Below, one piece after another: positions 1 through 6,722 of a DNA stretch of 39,608 nucleotides; the stretch's first letter is position 1, and the number at the start of each line of letters is the position of its first letter. The position numbers and the translations under genes were made by a program. The DNA lies in assembly GCF_016785185.1 (NCBI RefSeq), contig NZ_JAEKDY010000022.1. One strand, written 5' to 3'. Origin of the DNA: Heyndrickxia sporothermodurans (GTDB taxonomy: Bacteria; Bacillota; Bacilli; Bacillales; Bacillaceae_C). Under the pieces are notes generated by a model. That model was not told the DNA's origin and searched no databases. It saw only the letters and a program-made list of their open reading frames with translations.

Positions 1-117
1 GCTAATTTGCGTTTCACACGATTTTCCGTACGAGGAAAATCGAAGGTAGAAAATGAAATGGGCTTTGCATTAATGGCAGTGAATTTAAGAAAATACACTG
101 CCCAACAACTAAGGTAA
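1..117 (+). mobile_element. IS1182-family transposase, C-terminal fragment (cut by window edge)
   Basis: The first 38 codons of the window are open and end at TAA (115-117). The peptide contains VRGKSKVENEMGFALMAVNL followed by RKYTAQQLR. This matches the end of IS1182-type DDE transposases, where a VRG-K-KV--E-GF-LMA-NLRK tract follows the last catalytic glutamate region. Only the C-terminus is present, so activity cannot be judged. The gene runs towards thiT on the opposite strand. Family assignment rests on my recognition of the motif, not on a search. Confidence 0.75.
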
Positions 118-142
118 TAGAAGAATTACACGTAAAAAAAAG

Positions 143-180
143 AAAAAGGTGAATTTGAGTACACTCAAATTCACCTTTTT
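143..180. terminator. bidirectional terminator between transposase and thiT
   Basis: A 17-bp perfect inverted repeat (AAAAAGGTGAATTTGAG and its complement) surrounds a 4-nt loop. On the minus strand it is followed by TTTTTCTTTTTTTT, so it should stop thiT transcripts well. On the plus strand it ends the transposase transcript with a shorter U run. Confidence 0.85.
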
Positions 181-194
181 CACTATTTGAAGCT

Positions 195-211
195 AGTTAT
201 GTCCCAGCCTC
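195..211 (+). mobile_element. probable right terminal inverted repeat of the IS1182-type element
   Basis: AGTTATGTCCCAGCCTC reads outward as GAGGCTGGGACATAACT, which resembles the ends of IS1182-family elements as I recall them. It lies 78 bp past the transposase stop and 8 bp from the thiT stop. The other end of the element is outside the window, so pairing of the ends and a target duplication cannot be checked. Confidence 0.45.
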
Positions 212-218
212 TTTAACT

Positions 219-794
219 TTATTTTTTGATTTGGACAAGTCTTGGAGCAATAAATAAGATCATGACAACAAGTACTGAGCTTAAGACAAAATTGATCGAC
301 ATATATGTTCCATTATAAATCAATGAATATAATGCAACCGGTTGTCCTTTCGGTGCATACGAACCGAAAAAGACAATACCTGTGTAGAAATGGGCAAGGA
401 AACGTAATAAACTACCAAGAAAAACACCTAAGACAGTGTATGTAGTCCATTTTCCGATATTTCCATTTTCTATAGATGTTTTGATTTGCTTTGCAAAAAT
501 ACCTGCTAAACCAATCACTGTAAAGGCGACAAAATAGTCGACAATCCCTTGTACCGGATGATAAAATACTGAAAATCCTGTTACAACTTGTAGCGTACCT
601 AATATAAATCCAGTTAACAACCCGCCTTTTAAGCCCCAACGATAAGCCATTAAAAATATTGGTATCATAGCTAATGAAACGGATCCGCCTTCTGGCCAAA
701 TAGCCTTACAAATAAATGCTGAAACAAGGTCAAGCAAGTAAGCAAGTGCTCCGAGAACAGCAACTTCTACTAAAAACAATGTTTTTTTATTCAT
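219..794 (-). CDS. thiT: ThiT, thiamine-binding S component of an ECF transporter
   Basis: This 191-residue, highly hydrophobic protein has about six membrane segments. It has the ThiT-type central motif (AMIPIFLMAYRWGLKGGLLTG), an FYHPVQGIVDYFVAF segment and a C-terminal NGTYMSINFVLSSVLV helix. ThiT binds thiamine and docks on the shared EcfAA'T module, which is not encoded here. The start is ATG at 794 (MNKKTLF), preceded by GGAAGGGAATATAAG. The open frame continues upstream only because it crosses the riboswitch. The TPP riboswitch directly upstream supports the assignment independently. An IS end lies 8 bp behind the stop codon, so the native 3' flank has been replaced. Confidence 0.92.
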   Translation of the reverse strand: MNKKTLFLVEVAVLGALAYLLDLVSAFICKAIWPEGGSVSLAMIPIFLMAYRWGLKGGLLTGFILGTLQVVTGFSVFYHPVQGIVDYFVAFTVIGLAGIFAKQIKTSIENGNIGKWTTYTVLGVFLGSLLRFLAHFYTGIVFFGSYAPKGQPVALYSLIYNGTYMSINFVLSSVLVVMILFIAPRLVQIKK

Positions 795-880
795 CTTATA
801 TTCCCTTCCTTTCTTTTCGTCTGAAGAGTGACTATGAAGGCTCGGAGGGAATGTAAAAACAACTGTATTGCGTTTTTTAC

Positions 881-930
881 ACAAAAAAAGCAATACAGGA
901 CGGTTTAAGGAAATCGCTGCATTGCTTTCT
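881..930 (-). terminator. expression-platform terminator of the TPP riboswitch
   Basis: On the minus strand AAAGCAATGCAG pairs with CTGTATTGCTTT (one G-U pair) and is followed by TTTTTGT. It sits 12 nt after the aptamer, as expected for transcriptional control of thiT. The descending arm plus U tract can also pair with a later segment (GCAATACAG at about 862-870, minus strand), giving an alternative downstream hairpin. Confidence 0.8.
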
Positions 931-941
931 ATTCCATCAAA

Positions 942-1030
942 CCACAGTCCCTGCGCTAGCATTATCTAACAGGTTCATAGGGTCAGAACTCATACGTTCA
1001 CTCTCAGCCGATTTAGGCTCCCCTTGTGGG
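942..1030 (-). ncRNA. TPP riboswitch (THI element)
   Basis: Read on the minus strand the segment has the conserved aptamer blocks in order: CCCACAAGGGGAGC, GGCTGAGAGTGAAC, GACCCTATGAACCTG, TTAGATAATGCTAGCG and CAGGGACTGTGG. The outer P1 stem CCACA/TGTGG closes it. Binding of thiamine pyrophosphate should favour the terminator at 881-930 and switch off thiT. Confidence 0.95.
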
Positions 1031-1057
1031 ATTATATTTATTTAATAATACTAATTA

Positions 1058-1086
1058 ACTATACTATTTTTTAATACCGTTTACAA
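1058..1086 (-). promoter_or_regulatory. sigma-A promoter for the TPP riboswitch-thiT transcript
   Basis: Minus strand -35 TTGTAA (1086-1081), exactly 17 bp, then -10 TATAGT (1063-1058). The predicted start at about 1051 is 20 nt before the aptamer. Confidence 0.7.
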
Positions 1087-1160
1087 CTCATTTATCCATA
1101 TTCTTAAAGATATTTATATGCTATTTTATGAAACTATAAGTACATTTATATAACTTTAAC

Positions 1161-1189
1161 TTGGTATTATTTAAATATTTTGATATATT
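1161..1189 (+). promoter_or_regulatory. possible sigma-A promoter of the sensor kinase gene
   Basis: TTGGTA (1161-1166), 17 bp, TATATT (1184-1189). It is 55 bp upstream of the start codon in very AT-rich DNA, so a chance match is possible. Confidence 0.4.
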
Positions 1190-1243
1190 TTAGATGAAGA
1201 AATTTTTGCTAATTATTATTTTGAAGAAAAGGGAGGTGAGAAA

Positions 1244-2350
1244 TTGATACCGCTAAGACAAGATATCGTTGCATTTTTTGATAAAAATATTGATAAAATT
1301 GTTGCGATTTGGAATGAACAATTATTAAACTCCAAGTCAAATCTGTTAAATTCTGAATTTTTCAACAAGGATACTTGCTATGATTTTTTTATTCAATCAT
1401 TGTCAATATCGAAGGAAAAATTGGAGCACTTTTTAAAATCCCTTGCATCTAATTTTGCTAAAGAAAAACTTGATCAAAATGTTGATTTAGGTGAAGTTAC
1501 ATATAATTTAAGTATTGGTAAATCAATTACTACAAAGTTTTTATATAATGATTATTTGAATGTAAACGATGTCAATGCCTATATTGACAAAATTAATTAT
1601 GCTTTTGACAAATTATTATTTTATGTTGTAACATATTATTCAAATGTTAAAGATCAAATCATTGATAAAAAAAATGAATACATAACTACAACACATCATG
1701 AACGTTTGACACTTTTAGGACAAATGACATCTAGCTTTGTTCATGAATTTCGTAATCCATTAACTTCCATTCACGGATTTGTGCAATTATTGCGTTCTGA
1801 AAATCCACAATTGCCTTATTTGGATATTATCTCCAACGAACTTGAGCAATTAAAATTTAGTATCTCTCAATTTCTTATGCTATCAAAAAAAGAAATTGTG
1901 TCAATTGAAATGACCTCTTTTTCATTAAATGATTTAATTGAAGAAGTCTTATCCTTTTTGTATCCTCGTATTTTAGAAGTAAATGTTGATATCCAAAAAC
2001 ATTATTTGCATGAAATTAGCATTCATGGCTTTAAAGATGAAATAAGACAGGTACTTATTAATATTATTTTTAATGCGGTTGATGTACTGAAAAGCGTGGA
2101 CAATCCGATTATCCAAATTGAATTGGATATTACTGAAAATTCCGTCATTATAGATATAAGCAATAACGGACCAAAAATACCGGAAGAAATGGTTGACACT
2201 ATTTTCGAGCCTTTCGTTACAACGAAGAAGAGCGGAACAGGGCTTGGTTTGTATGTTTCCAAAAATATACTTGAAAAACACGGTGGAACTTTAACTTGTC
2301 AATCTAATGACGATTGGACAACTTTTACAATAATCTTTCCAATATTATAA
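1244..2350 (+). CDS. soluble sensor histidine kinase, sporulation-kinase type with HisK_N-like sensor
   Basis: The 368-residue protein has no membrane segment or signal peptide. Residues 1-145 form an all-helical N-terminal domain that looks like the globin-fold HisK_N sensor found in some Bacillus sporulation kinases. The phospho-acceptor region is VHEFRNPLTSIHGF with His167. The ATPase domain has an N box (RQVLINIIFNAVD), a G1 box (DISNNGPKIP), an F box (IFEPFVTTKK) and a G2 box (GTGLGLYVSK). The H box sequence is that of kinases feeding the Spo0F/Spo0A phosphorelay. There is no partner response regulator nearby, so it is an orphan kinase. It starts at TTG 1244 after GGGAGGTGAG. Assignment as a kinase is firm; the sensor domain name and Spo0F as target are inference. 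Confidence 0.85.
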   Translation: MIPLRQDIVAFFDKNIDKIVAIWNEQLLNSKSNLLNSEFFNKDTCYDFFIQSLSISKEKLEHFLKSLASNFAKEKLDQNVDLGEVTYNLSIGKSITTKFLYNDYLNVNDVNAYIDKINYAFDKLLFYVVTYYSNVKDQIIDKKNEYITTTHHERLTLLGQMTSSFVHEFRNPLTSIHGFVQLLRSENPQLPYLDIISNELEQLKFSISQFLMLSKKEIVSIEMTSFSLNDLIEEVLSFLYPRILEVNVDIQKHYLHEISIHGFKDEIRQVLINIIFNAVDVLKSVDNPIIQIELDITENSVIIDISNNGPKIPEEMVDTIFEPFVTTKKSGTGLGLYVSKNILEKHGGTLTCQSNDDWTTFTIIFPIL

Positions 2351-2364
2351 AAGGATGTATTCGT

Positions 2365-2400
2365 TGAAAAAGACTCCCTTTAAAATAGGAGTCTTTTTCA
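2365..2400. terminator. bidirectional terminator, kinase gene / small protein gene
   Basis: TGAAAAAGACTCC and GGAGTCTTTTTCA form a 13-bp perfect stem around a 10-nt loop with U runs on both strands. It serves the convergent genes on both sides. Confidence 0.85.
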
Positions 2401-2412
2401 AAAGACAACGGC

Positions 2413-2664
2413 CTACCAGAAAAACCAAGGAAGAAGCGCTAAGCCAACTATGGCACCAAGTGCGACACCCCAGCCAAAGCCGCACCAGCCCCAACCCCAA
2501 CCATAACCGTATCCTCCATAATTCCTTTGTGGGAGTGGGCGTAAATAAACCATTCGATTATCAACTCGATGAATGATTCCTCTGTGCACTCTTCCATCAC
2601 GCGTTCTTATTTCAACGGGCTTTCCAATATTTCTTGAACAAATATGGTAATGTGAAGCAGACAT
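2413..2664 (-). CDS. small Gly/Tyr/Trp-rich protein, probably spore-associated
   Basis: Eighty-three residues in three parts. Residues 1-46 are polar with a compact segment KPVEIRTRDGRVHRGIIHRV that resembles an Sm-like or SH3-like strand pattern. A YGGYGYGWGWGWCGFGWG low-complexity tract follows. The end is hydrophobic (VALGAIVGLALLPWFFW). The start is ATG 2664 behind GGAGGTGAATAGTAC. I do not recognise a named family. The low-complexity part resembles small spore coat and crust proteins, and a YjcZ-type sporulation gene lies just upstream on the same strand, so a role in the spore is plausible but inferred. Confidence 0.7.
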   Translation of the reverse strand: MSASHYHICSRNIGKPVEIRTRDGRVHRGIIHRVDNRMVYLRPLPQRNYGGYGYGWGWGWCGFGWGVALGAIVGLALLPWFFW

Positions 2665-2763
2665 GTACTATTCACCTCCAAATATCCTTCCACACCATTT
2701 TATGGTCAAGTCACTTAATTGGAGTGGGACAATGGAGTAGGTTAAACGTTTGATTATATATAG

Positions 2764-2803
2764 AAAAGCGAAAGCGCCTTGGTCAGCCCCGACAAGCAAA
2801 TGT
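2764..2803 (-). repeat. dispersed repeat family B, short copy
   Basis: GAAAAGCGAAAGCGCCTTGG followed by TCAGCCCCGACAAGC. The first 19 bases are the reverse complement of the core CAAGGCGCTTTCGCTTTTC present at about 31036 and 31198. It is flanked by about 60 bp of otherwise featureless DNA. Confidence 0.65.
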
Positions 2804-2822
2804 TTTTCTTTTCTTAAAATAG

Positions 2823-2854
2823 GAAAAGTCCAGTCTTAAAAAAGACCGGACTTC
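2823..2854 (-). terminator. terminator of the YjcZ-type gene
   Basis: AAGTCC-GTCTT and AAGAC-GGACTT pair with one A/C mismatch around an A-rich loop. On the minus strand the stem is followed by TTCCTATTTT. Confidence 0.65.
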
Positions 2855-2865
2855 TTTATTTTAAC

Positions 2866-3000
2866 CTAATAAACATATGCTGCTCCTACAATGATAAGTA
2901 AGATGAACAATACTACGATTAATGCAAATCCTCGGCCTGCACCCCAGCCGACACCGTAGCCATATCCACCTACTGGATAACCACAACCGCCATACCACAT
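2866..3000 (-). CDS. YjcZ-family small sporulation protein
   Basis: A 44-codon gene. The protein starts MWYGGCGYPVGGYGYGVGWG and ends in a single hydrophobic helix (FALIVVLFILLIIVGAAYVY). This Gly/Tyr-rich head plus one membrane helix is the pattern of the YjcZ/YtrI-type tiny sporulation proteins common in Bacillaceae. Start ATG 3000 has an ideal AAAGGAGGTGAGAAGCTT upstream. It follows the SGNH hydrolase gene by 28 bp on the same strand and may share its transcript. The exact role of these proteins is unknown. Confidence 0.85.
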   Translation of the reverse strand: MWYGGCGYPVGGYGYGVGWGAGRGFALIVVLFILLIIVGAAYVY

Positions 3001-3028
3001 AAGCTTCTCACCTCCTTTTCAAGTGAAT

Positions 3029-3673
3029 TTATCCATCTTGTTCTCCTCTAATAGAGTCATAGCCAATTTCATGTAGCCGATTTGCAATTTCAATATGTCC
3101 TAAATGGTTTGGATATAAATTGTCACTAGTACACCAATTGTCCAATTTATCTTGTAAATGTTGCTGGAGATTTATCGTTTTTAAACATCGTCGATTTGCC
3201 CTACATTCAATATAGCGATTTATACGCTGTACCCATTTATCTGCTAAAGGATCATTAGGATACGGATTGTGCAAACCGAGAATAATAAGCATGTAGTTAT
3301 CTTCTTGTTCCTCTTTCAAATCGCGTATCCCACGAATGATGTCATCAATTGTACTTCTACATTTTCTTGACTCATGAATAAACTCTTCTTCATTGCCCGT
3401 TTCATCATATTTTTTCTTTGCTGTTTGTAAATCTTGGTGTCCGGCAGATAAAACAATCATGTCACTTTGTTTAATGCTTCTCATTATATTTGGATCATTC
3501 AATGATTGGAGAATATCATTAGCATGATTATTTGCCGCTGCTACGTTTGTAACAAACACCCTTTCTCTTAAACTCCGTTCTGCAAGACGTGCATGTCGAT
3601 GTACAAAACTTGGGGATAAAAATGGTGCACCATGCCCTGCACATAGTCCGTCACCGATCGCGAGATATCTCAT
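3029..3673 (-). CDS. SGNH/GDSL-type hydrolase
   Basis: The 214-residue protein lacks a signal peptide. It has the order of SGNH blocks: block I YLAIGDGLCAGHGA (usual GDS is GDG-L here), block III-like VLSAGHQDLQ in place of GxND, and block V DNLYPNHLGHIEIANRL with the Asp-x-x-x-x-His pair. In block I the position normally held by the catalytic serine reads glycine, so either a neighbouring residue is used or the enzyme is altered. Start ATG 3673 follows GGGAGGGGTGAC. It lies directly upstream of the YjcZ-type gene, which suggests a spore-related esterase/lipase-like protein. Substrate unknown. Confidence 0.7.
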   Translation of the reverse strand: MRYLAIGDGLCAGHGAPFLSPSFVHRHARLAERSLRERVFVTNVAAANNHANDILQSLNDPNIMRSIKQSDMIVLSAGHQDLQTAKKKYDETGNEEEFIHESRKCRSTIDDIIRGIRDLKEEQEDNYMLIILGLHNPYPNDPLADKWVQRINRYIECRANRRCLKTINLQQHLQDKLDNWCTSDNLYPNHLGHIEIANRLHEIGYDSIRGEQDG

Positions 3674-3790
3674 GTCACCCCTCCCTACCCATCATTTATA
3701 TTTATTCAGCTCTTTATATGTGGTAACTGTCCATATTAAAAATGGGCTTTCGTCTATAAACGAGAAAACAATTTAGAAAATTACGAAATA

Positions 3791-3821
3791 AAATAGTGTA
3801 TCATAAAATGATACACTATTC
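3791..3821 (-). terminator. terminator at the end of the peptide-salvage block
   Basis: AATAGTGTATCAT and ATGATACACTATT form a 13-bp perfect stem with a 3-nt loop, 9 bp after the serine hydrolase stop codon. The minus-strand tail is TTTATTTCG, a weak U tract. Confidence 0.7.
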
Positions 3822-3829
3822 CTGTATTG

Positions 3830-4624
3830 TTATTGAATTAAATAGTCATATACAGCCTTGCCGGTCCGAGCAATAATTTGTTTTCCCTCATACTGATTTT
3901 CTAATTGATCGATTAATACTGCCATAAATACTTGATCGTCATTATGCCTAATAATTGCAACATCATGTTCAACACCGGGAATTTCCCCTGTTTTATTAGC
4001 AACAAATACATGATCCGAATCCATCATTGCAGGTAATTTATCTTGAAATTGCTGTCCAGAAAGGATATTCAATATTTCATACGTACTCTTTGAAGTAAGG
4101 AATTGATTTTCCACGATTTCTTTTAGGAATATTACCATATCGGATGCAGAAGTAACATTATCTAGCCCCATATCCCTGGCCACATAATCCATTAATCTTC
4201 TTTCTAGTCTTGTATGATTGCATCCTATTTGTTTATTAAAATAATTAATCGTTTCCTGACCGACTAGATCAATCATCATATTTGTTGCCGTATTATCCGA
4301 AACGATAATCATTAATGTCAAAAGGTCTTTAACGGATAAAAGAGTTCCTTCTGTTAAATATTGAATAACACCTGATCCTCCCACTTTATGCTCAGGTTTC
4401 ACCTCTATTTTCTCTTCTAAATCAATTTTCCCTAACTCCGCTTGCTGAAATGCAGCCATAATAATCGGAATTTTTATTAAGCTAGCAGAAGACATTTCGC
4501 GTTTACTATTTTTACTAATTATCGTCTCTTCGTTTATTTCTACGACTATGCTTACAATGCCTAACGTTTGTTCGATAATCCCATCGATTTGTTTTCTTAA
4601 GCTTGCTACACTTCTCATTATCAT
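3830..4624 (-). CDS. class A beta-lactamase-like serine hydrolase
   Basis: The 264-residue protein has the three penicillin-recognising motifs at the right spacing: S48-L-I-K51, S109-D-N111 and K211-T-G213. The class A omega-loop motif ExxLN is not seen; the region reads RRLMDYVARDMGLDNVTSAS. No signal peptide is visible, so the product is probably cytoplasmic or exported by other means. The gene overlaps the upstream ATPase gene by ATGA (4621-4624), so it is translationally coupled to a peptide-transport ATPase. Fold assignment is firm. True beta-lactamase activity is doubtful; a DD-/LD-peptidase or amide hydrolase acting on imported peptides fits the context. Either of two near-N-terminal Met codons could start it. 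Confidence 0.82.
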   Translation of the reverse strand: MIMRSVASLRKQIDGIIEQTLGIVSIVVEINEETIISKNSKREMSSASLIKIPIIMAAFQQAELGKIDLEEKIEVKPEHKVGGSGVIQYLTEGTLLSVKDLLTLMIIVSDNTATNMMIDLVGQETINYFNKQIGCNHTRLERRLMDYVARDMGLDNVTSASDMVIFLKEIVENQFLTSKSTYEILNILSGQQFQDKLPAMMDSDHVFVANKTGEIPGVEHDVAIIRHNDDQVFMAVLIDQLENQYEGKQIIARTGKAVYDYLIQ

Positions 4625-5628
4625 GATCCCTTCGTAAGTAGTGCTTCTTTATTCATTCCAGGGTGATTATTGTATAAGTGACAAGCGACAAAATGTTCTT
4701 CTTCTATTTCTCTCCACTCCGGAATTTTCGATTGGCATATATCACTTGCTGCGGGACATCTCGTTCTAAATACACACCCACTCGGAGGATTTATTGGACT
4801 TGGTATTTCTCCTTTTAAAATAATTCTTTCACGCTTATCTTCAATTTCCGGGTCGGGTATTGGGATGGCTGAAAGTAATGCCTGCGTATATGGATGAAGT
4901 GGATTTTTATATAAATTACTGCTACTTGTTAATTCAACTAAATGTCCAAGATACATGACACCTATGCGATCACTAATATGCTTGACCATTGATAAATCAT
5001 GGGCAATGAATAGGAAAGTAAGCTTTTTCTCTTTCTGAAGCTTTTTTAATAGATTTACAACTTGAGCTTGAACGGAAACATCTAAAGCGGAAATCGGTTC
5101 ATCGGCAATAATAAACTCCGGATCTAGCGCTAAAGATCTTGCAATACCTATGCGTTGGCGTTGCCCCCCACTAAATTCATGAGGGTAGCGATTTGCATGC
5201 TCACGATTTAAACCGACATCCTCTAAAAGTTCATAAACCCTTTGACGTCGTTCTTCTTTATTTTTAAATAACCCATGCACTTCCATTGGCTCGGAAATAA
5301 TCTCTTGGACTGTTGAGCGTGGGTTTAACGATGCATATGGATCTTGAAAAATCATTTGTATTTTTCGATTGAAGGCAAACTGTTCACTTTTATTTAATAG
5401 GTGAATATTTTTCCCTTTATATAAAACTTCACCTTCAGTTGGTTGATATAGCCTCATTATTAATCTACCAGTTGTTGACTTTCCGCAGCCGGATTCTCCA
5501 ACTAGTCCGAAGGTTTCGCCTTCATTTATATGAAAACTAACATTATCAACTGCTTTTAACCGTGCTCCTTTTCCTACTTCAAAATGCTTCTTTACATGAT
5601 TAATTTCTAAAACTTTGTTTCTCTCCAT
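4621..5628 (-). CDS. oligopeptide ABC transporter ATP-binding protein (OppF/YkfD type)
   Basis: A 335-residue ABC ATPase. It has Walker A (GESGCGKST), Q loop (MIFQDPYASL), signature (FSGGQRQRIGIARSL), Walker B (FIIADEPISALD) and H loop (LFIAHDLSM). The C-terminal oligo_HPY tail has the cysteine pattern RTRCPAASDIC. This is the second ATPase of an OppABCDF-type importer. It sits apart from oppD, between the NlpC/P60 endopeptidase and the serine hydrolase, the same pairing as ykfC-ykfD of B. subtilis as I recall it. The start is ATG 5628 after TTGGGGGTATACAT. It powers uptake of peptides through the OppBC channel encoded further upstream. Confidence 0.92.
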   Translation of the reverse strand: MERNKVLEINHVKKHFEVGKGARLKAVDNVSFHINEGETFGLVGESGCGKSTTGRLIMRLYQPTEGEVLYKGKNIHLLNKSEQFAFNRKIQMIFQDPYASLNPRSTVQEIISEPMEVHGLFKNKEERRQRVYELLEDVGLNREHANRYPHEFSGGQRQRIGIARSLALDPEFIIADEPISALDVSVQAQVVNLLKKLQKEKKLTFLFIAHDLSMVKHISDRIGVMYLGHLVELTSSSNLYKNPLHPYTQALLSAIPIPDPEIEDKRERIILKGEIPSPINPPSGCVFRTRCPAASDICQSKIPEWREIEEEHFVACHLYNNHPGMNKEALLTKGS

Positions 5629-5643
5629 ATGTATACCCCCAAA

Positions 5644-6546
5644 CTAGATCCAATAGCGACGTGCTGCACAAAGTTCTTTCTCGTATGTTCCGGCTATTTC
5701 TTCTATTACGATTGATTTTCCCGTATTCGGTGAATGAATCATTTCCCCTTCTCCGTAATAAATAGCGACGTGATGAATATGTCCTTTTCCTTCTTCATAA
5801 GCGAAAAATAATAAATCTCCCGGTTGAATTTGTTGAAGATCTACATCTATGCCTCCATCTGCTTGCTCATGTGCATCTCTTGCAATTATATAGCCGGCAG
5901 CGTTACACATTGTATAGCTGAATCCGGAACAATCAAAACCAAATCCACTCATCCCTCCCCAAAGATACGGGAGTCCGATAAATTTTTCCGCTTCACGAAT
6001 AATGAATTCCCCATTCTGTCTAGGAGCCTCATTTATTTTAAAAATATGAATATCTTCGTTTTTCAAATAAGCATAGCCTGAGGGAACTTTAACTTTACTA
6101 TATTCCTCTAGTGTTTCCACTATTGGTAATTTCGTTTGATAACTGACTTCCATCCACTTGTTACCAGGTTTTTCGTAAAGGGTGGCAGTAGGTTGGCAAA
6201 CAACGGCTACTTGATCGTAATTATTTTCTTCCTCTTCTTTTTTTCTTAATTGGTTCAACGGAATCCATCCGGGGTAGCCGCGATCATCCTTCTTACTTGA
6301 TTGACTTGGAATAACACAGAATGCCCAATCACCGTCAATCTCTATTACTTGAGCTTCTTCACCTAGTAGAACTTGAGATTGCACAAGGTTGTCATTGCAT
6401 AGATCTAGCTTTGTTTCATAAGTTAATGAATTTAGCCATTTTGGGATATCTACTGGATTTGTAATGGCATCCACATCTATTTTTCTCGCTGAATCTTTCG
6501 ATGTCCATAATGTTGCAACTGCTACATTTATTTGATATAGTTCCAT
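5644..6546 (-). CDS. NlpC/P60 endopeptidase, YkfC-like (gamma-D-glutamyl-diamino acid endopeptidase)
   Basis: Three hundred residues without a signal peptide, so cytoplasmic. Residues 1-100 and 110-170 look like two SH3-type domains (GDWAFCVIPSQ, GYPGWIPLNQL; YEKPGNKWMEVSY). The NlpC/P60 domain starts near 185, with catalytic Cys206 in FGFDCSGFSY, His259 in HIHHVAIYYG and a third polar site at His271. The YkfC family cleaves L-Ala-gamma-D-Glu from the diamino acid in recycled wall peptides. ATG 6546 follows GGAGGGGAAT. The gene lies behind a terminator that separates it from oppA and 15 bp ahead of the ATPase gene. Confidence 0.88.
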   Translation of the reverse strand: MELYQINVAVATLWTSKDSARKIDVDAITNPVDIPKWLNSLTYETKLDLCNDNLVQSQVLLGEEAQVIEIDGDWAFCVIPSQSSKKDDRGYPGWIPLNQLRKKEEEENNYDQVAVVCQPTATLYEKPGNKWMEVSYQTKLPIVETLEEYSKVKVPSGYAYLKNEDIHIFKINEAPRQNGEFIIREAEKFIGLPYLWGGMSGFGFDCSGFSYTMCNAAGYIIARDAHEQADGGIDVDLQQIQPGDLLFFAYEEGKGHIHHVAIYYGEGEMIHSPNTGKSIVIEEIAGTYEKELCAARRYWI

Positions 6547-6576
6547 ATTCCCCTCCGTAGGTTTGCTTAATTTGAG

Positions 6577-6613
6577 GAAAAAACCTTATCAACTGATACG
6601 CATGATAAGGTTT
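6577..6613 (-). terminator. intra-cluster terminator between oppA and the endopeptidase gene
   Basis: AAACCTTATCA and TGATAAGGTTT form an 11-bp perfect stem with an 11-nt loop, followed on the minus strand by TTTTCC. It lies 31 bp before the NlpC/P60 start, overlapping the leader of that gene, so it probably tapers expression after oppA. Confidence 0.75.
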
Positions 6614-6691
6614 CTTCCAAGTTTCAATAATCTACCACTCCATTTATTCAATGGTTGTTTTCGTAAAATTGTGTTTCGCGAGCTGAACATT

Positions 6692-6722
6692 GACCGTTCC
6701 TTTCCGCTACAGGCACTTGCTT
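6692..6722 (-). repeat. dispersed repeat family A, truncated copy
   Basis: Bases 6693-6722 are identical to the first 30 bases of the copy at 26304 (ACCGTTCCTTTCCGCTACAG and ten more). The identity ends exactly where the oppA stop codon begins (6723-6725). About 115 bp of the full element are missing. Confidence 0.75.

Noticed and set aside
3830..4624. Antibiotic resistance beta-lactamase
   Set aside because: Three motifs fit but the class A ExxLN motif and a signal peptide are missing and the gene is embedded in a peptide-uptake block.
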